Shown: positions 6,137 to 8,825 of the stretch, piece after piece
Position numbering within the stretch: position 1 is the first letter of the stretch
Layout: each line of letters opens with the position of its first letter
DNA from: CAYTXJ01 sp965613025
GTDB lineage: Bacteria; Desulfobacterota; DSM-4660; Desulfatiglandales; JALVMZ01
NCBI GenBank assembly: GCA_965613025.1
Contig: CBFDUE010000082.1
Coordinates: 1 to 8,825 of the forward strand
Reading direction: 5' to 3'
Length of the DNA: 8,825 bases
Notes under the pieces: model-generated
What the model was told of the DNA's origin: nothing
Seen by the model: only the letters and a program-made list of their open reading frames with translations
The model's database searches: none
Made by a program: the position numbers and the translations under genes

Positions 6137-7156
6137 ATGACAGAACTTATTGTGGCTGTCTTCTTAGCTTTAATCATATCCTCAATGTGTTCCCTATTTG
6201 AAGCAGTGCTCTATTCTGTTCCCATACGGCATATTGAATCATTGATTGCAAAGGGGAGAAGATCTGGAATAATCCTTAAAAATCTCAGATTAAATATTCA
6301 AAGACCCATAACCGCTATTCTGACCCTGAATACCATTGCAAATACCGCGGGGGCTGCAGTAGCAGGAGCAGCGTTTGCTTCTGTCTTTGGACATCATAAC
6401 TTAGGATATTTTTCTGCACTATTTACGCTCGCAATTCTCATATTTTCTGAACTTTTACCAAAAACTGCTGGGGTTATCTATAATGCAAAGATAGCACCCA
6501 CAATTGCATATCCTATGAAGATACTGGTATGGCTATTTAGTCCATTTATTTGGCTTAGCTCTTTAATTACCGGAATATTTAAGAAGGAACATATGGAAGA
6601 TATTATCACTGGAGAGGAGTTGAGAATACTCTCTTCCCTAAGCCTCCGATCTGGCCAGATAAAGCCTTATCAACAGAAAGTGATAGAAAATATACTTTTG
6701 CTTGAATCCAGACGAATTAAAGAGATCATGACCCCAAGAACCGTGGTCTTATCTTTAAATAAAGGAATGACAGTAGAGGAGGCCTCAAAGGCATTTGAAC
6801 ACTGGGAGCACAGCCGCTATCCAGTGTATGATAAGAATAAGGAAGATATCGTAGGAGTGGTGCTCACTAAGGAGCTCTTTATAAATCTTTCACGAGGGAT
6901 GAAAGATAAAAGGATTGGTGAAATAATGCGGCCTGTGCATTTTGTGGTTGAAAGTGCAAGAGCAAGCTCAGTTCTATTTGAATTTATCGGTTCAAGGCAA
7001 AAACTGTTTGTAGTATTGGATGAATATGGCGGAATGTCTGGAGTGGTTACCTTAGAAGATATACTTGAAGACATCCTGGGAAGGGAGATCATTGATGAAT
7101 CTGACCGTATAATAGACAAGCAGGAATTTGCAAGACAGAGGGTGAGGAGACCTTAG
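6137..7156 (+). CDS. CNNM/CorC-like DUF21 + CBS membrane protein (putative Mg2+/divalent cation transporter)
   Basis: Inner-membrane protein of the CNNM/HlyC-CorC-like family, whose members export Mg2+ or other divalent cations; older annotations call them hemolysin-like. Hydrophobic segments lie at about 4-27, 57-84, 90-112 and 120-147 and make up the DUF21 domain, including S-L-F-E-A (19-23), the polar N65 and FSELLPKTAG (103-112). A linker helix (170-195) leads to a CBS pair: CBS1 about 196-252 (IMTPRTVV, RYPVYD, IVGVVLTKEL) and CBS2 about 258-316 (IMRPVHFVVE, FVVLDEYGGMSGVVTLEDILEDI split as F291-V293 onward). The protein stops 20-odd residues after CBS2, so the CorC_HlyC domain common in longer relatives is absent. 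GAGGGGG lies nine bases before the ATG. The stop overlaps the next start by one base. Confidence 0.88.
   Translation: MTELIVAVFLALIISSMCSLFEAVLYSVPIRHIESLIAKGRRSGIILKNLRLNIQRPITAILTLNTIANTAGAAVAGAAFASVFGHHNLGYFSALFTLAILIFSELLPKTAGVIYNAKIAPTIAYPMKILVWLFSPFIWLSSLITGIFKKEHMEDIITGEELRILSSLSLRSGQIKPYQQKVIENILLLESRRIKEIMTPRTVVLSLNKGMTVEEASKAFEHWEHSRYPVYDKNKEDIVGVVLTKELFINLSRGMKDKRIGEIMRPVHFVVESARASSVLFEFIGSRQKLFVVLDEYGGMSGVVTLEDILEDILGREIIDESDRIIDKQEFARQRVRRP
7144..7149 (+). promoter_or_regulatory. Ribosome binding site fixing the GTG start at 7156
   Basis: GAGGAG sits inside the last codons of the CNNM gene, six bases before a GTG that shares its first base with the TAG stop (TAGTG). This supports a GTG start at 7156 and termination-reinitiation coupling of the two proteins. 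Confidence 0.7.
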
Positions 7157-8067
7157 TGGAAGATAGGATATTGGAGATACTTGAAAGGTATGGGCCCCTT
7201 ACAGGCTCACAACTTAAAAAGAAGATAGATGTAAGCGATGGATTCATGCTTTGGAAAACATGCTATCAATCTTCTCATATAATCATTCATAAGATCGGAA
7301 GGAGATACCTTAGGCTTGATAAGCATTTAAACGGCTATTTCAGACTTTCACCATCCATATTTAGAGAGTTTTTAGACTACTCTGTTATAGGGCTTGTTCA
7401 AGATAGAGAAAAGATTCTGGAAAAGGCCCTCTTTATATCCAACCATATGGAGATCATAAGCAGATATAAATCATCTCTTGCATATAGGCTTATTAAAGGA
7501 ATAGTGGAGAATATGGCACAAGGGGATATACTGTTAGAGAGATGTTGTTTTATGATAGCTGGAGATACTGTCTATAACATGGCACATGATGTTCCAAGGC
7601 CAGAGAAGAGCACAGGGATATTGGTCAGAGGATCTGATATAGATCTTGTGGTGGTGGGAAATGAGGAGATTTCACCAGGAATACTAAAGAGATTGGATGA
7701 TGCTATCCTTAGAGAAAAGATGAATCTTCTTAGAAATCCCCATATACGGGAAGAATTGGACTATGTGGTAAAAGATATGGAAAAGGTGCACTTACAGCTC
7801 CGCTGCAAAAATTTTTCTGATCTTGTGGCCTGTAAGATCCTATATGAGGCAGAGTTCTTATATGGGAGTAATGATCTATTCTATTCCATAAAGAGACTCT
7901 TGAAGCAGAAAGGTCTGATACAGAGATTCAAAGAGATGGAAGAGAAGGCAGAAAAGAGGAGGAAAGACTATGAAAGGCTTTTACTTAAAGGTGAAGGTGG
8001 AGAGATGACATCAGAGTGTATCCATATGTTTTATCCCTCAGAGGAGCTTGAGGAATTTGAATATTAG
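7156..8067 (+). CDS. Winged-helix + pol-beta-type nucleotidyltransferase-like protein, function unknown
   Basis: I do not recognise a named gene. The 303 residues divide into three parts. Residues 1-55 look like a winged helix (ILEILERYGPLTGSQLKKKI, then a possible wing ending GRRYLRLD). Residues 56-125 are helical and include YFRLSPSIFREFLDY. A nucleotidyltransferase-like core follows: AGDTVYN (135-141) resembles the glycine motif at the start of the fold, RGSDIDLVVVG (158-168) matches the paired aspartates D161 and D163, and ELDYVVKD (200-207) could give the third carboxylate D202. A charged helix (about 244-278, coiled-coil-like) and an acidic tail end the protein. No signal peptide or membrane segment is present. 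The GTG start overlaps the CNNM stop. Substrate (nucleotide, RNA, protein or antibiotic-like) is unknown; family membership rests on motif reading only. Confidence 0.72.
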   Translation: MEDRILEILERYGPLTGSQLKKKIDVSDGFMLWKTCYQSSHIIIHKIGRRYLRLDKHLNGYFRLSPSIFREFLDYSVIGLVQDREKILEKALFISNHMEIISRYKSSLAYRLIKGIVENMAQGDILLERCCFMIAGDTVYNMAHDVPRPEKSTGILVRGSDIDLVVVGNEEISPGILKRLDDAILREKMNLLRNPHIREELDYVVKDMEKVHLQLRCKNFSDLVACKILYEAEFLYGSNDLFYSIKRLLKQKGLIQRFKEMEEKAEKRRKDYERLLLKGEGGEMTSECIHMFYPSEELEEFEY

Positions 8068-8825
8068 CCTTTTCCGTATCCTCCTCCACCAGGGGTTTCA
8101 ATCCTCAATATATCACCGCTTCTTAGGGATTCATGAAACTTACCTGGCATGATACGGGATCTTCCATCCCTTGTTATTATTATGTTCAGCCCTGGCTTTC
8201 CATTTTCACCCCCCTCAAGTCCATAGGGAGGAAATCTTCTCCTTTCACTTAGAACTGTTACCTCTGCGTCACACAAAAGCTGAATCTCTCTTATAATTCC
8301 ATCTCCTCCTCTGGATCTTCCTCTGCCCCCTGATCCCCTTCTTATGGAATAGCTCCTGACCATAAAAGGATAGGCATATTCCAGTGCCTCAATGGGTGTA
8401 TTCATGGTGTTGGTCATATGGCAGTGGATTGCACTTTCTCCATCAAGTCCATCTGAGGCCCCCATTCCCCCACCTATGGTCTCATAATATGCAAAGACCT
8501 TTCCATCTCTTGGATCAATGCCACCTATAGTGATATTATTCATGGTTCCTTGACTTGCTGCAGGAATTCCGCGTGGAATTGCCTTAGAAAGAGCTCCCAG
8601 CACCACATCTACCACTCTCTGAGATAGTTCCACATTTCCACCTGCAACCGCAGAAGGAAATTCGGCATCCAGTATACTGCCTTTTTGAGTTTTAAGATGT
8701 ATGGGTTTTAGGCATCCTGAGTTGGTGGGTATATCCTCCTCACACAGAGCCCTAAATACATAGAGCACAGAAGAAAGGGTTATGGCATAGACTCCATTAA
8801 TACTTCCGCTTACCTGTCTTGAGGA
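8064..8825 (-). CDS. Hydantoinase B / oxoprolinase beta-like subunit, 3' part (HyuB), truncated by the window
   Basis: C-terminal 253 residues of a HyuB-family protein, the subunit that with HyuA performs ATP-dependent hydrolysis of N-methylhydantoin, 5-oxoproline or related rings; some relatives are acetone or acetophenone carboxylase subunits. The frame is open to the window edge, so the gene starts beyond 8825; whole family members have roughly 500-600 residues. Family blocks seen: GSINGVYA near the edge, DIPTNSGCLKPI, FPSAVAGGNVELSQRVVD, GGGMGASDGLDGESAIH, MTNTMNTPIEALE, RRGSGGRGRSRGGDG and the glycine-rich end TPGGGGYG. A GTG at 8768 is internal and not the start. hyuA, if present, would be expected further right. 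The end overlaps the convergent nucleotidyltransferase gene by four bases. The exact ring substrate cannot be told. Confidence 0.93.
   Translation of the reverse strand, partial: SSRQVSGSINGVYAITLSSVLYVFRALCEEDIPTNSGCLKPIHLKTQKGSILDAEFPSAVAGGNVELSQRVVDVVLGALSKAIPRGIPAASQGTMNNITIGGIDPRDGKVFAYYETIGGGMGASDGLDGESAIHCHMTNTMNTPIEALEYAYPFMVRSYSIRRGSGGRGRSRGGDGIIREIQLLCDAEVTVLSERRRFPPYGLEGGENGKPGLNIIITRDGRSRIMPGKFHESLRSGDILRIETPGGGGYGKG

Noticed and set aside
6817..7119. Open frame of 100 codons on the minus strand inside the CNNM gene
   Set aside because: It is antisense to the conserved CBS2 domain and its Ser/Ile-rich protein is typical of an antisense shadow.
8064..8768. Taking the GTG at 8768 as the start of a short hydantoinase-like gene
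   Set aside because: The frame stays open with family-like residues (GSINGVYAITLSS) to the window edge, so the gene is cut by the window, not short.

Overview
The window looks like a chromosomal segment of an AT-rich, probably anaerobic bacterium. Isoleucine ATA and arginine AGA/AGG codons are heavily used throughout. The gene content (formate-dehydrogenase and molybdenum-cofactor maturation, a thiolase paired with a DUF35 zinc-ribbon protein, and a hydantoinase B) fits metabolically versatile anaerobes such as Desulfobacterota and relatives. That taxonomic guess is an inference and is not proven by the sequence. No mobile element, CRISPR array, tRNA or rRNA was found; the genes look like ordinary core and catabolic genes.

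Layout. A leader of about 105 bases carries a strong G/C hairpin and precedes a complete enolase gene (+ strand, 106-1386). Enolase converges on, and overlaps by 9 bases, a minus-strand four-gene unit. In transcription order this unit is thiolase (4597-3431), DUF35 acyl-CoA-binding partner (3427-2987), L11 methyltransferase PrmA (2986-2129) and 16S rRNA methyltransferase RsmE (2118-1378). A 152-base divergent intergenic region (4598-4749) holds two good sigma70-type promoters facing outward. The rightward one drives fdhD, mobA, a CNNM/DUF21-CBS membrane protein and a nucleotidyltransferase-like protein of unknown function. The last of these converges with a 4-base overlap on the 3' part of a hydantoinase B gene, which runs in from beyond the right edge on the minus strand.

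How the genes work together. fdhD and mobA both serve molybdenum or tungsten bis-MGD enzymes, most likely formate dehydrogenase: MobA attaches GMP to molybdopterin and FdhD sulfurates the finished cofactor. The thiolase and DUF35 proteins belong to a known two-subunit type that acts on beta-ketoacyl-CoA intermediates. PrmA and RsmE are translation-apparatus methyltransferases that often sit together; here they ride behind the thiolase pair.

Most worth a second look: the winged-helix plus pol-beta-type nucleotidyltransferase protein at 7156-8067, translationally coupled to the CNNM gene; an FdhD without the usual CxxC motif; and an enolase whose last residues look as if a late frameshift had altered them. 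I see no convincing entirely new multi-gene system here. The CNNM-nucleotidyltransferase pair is the best candidate for undescribed biology.
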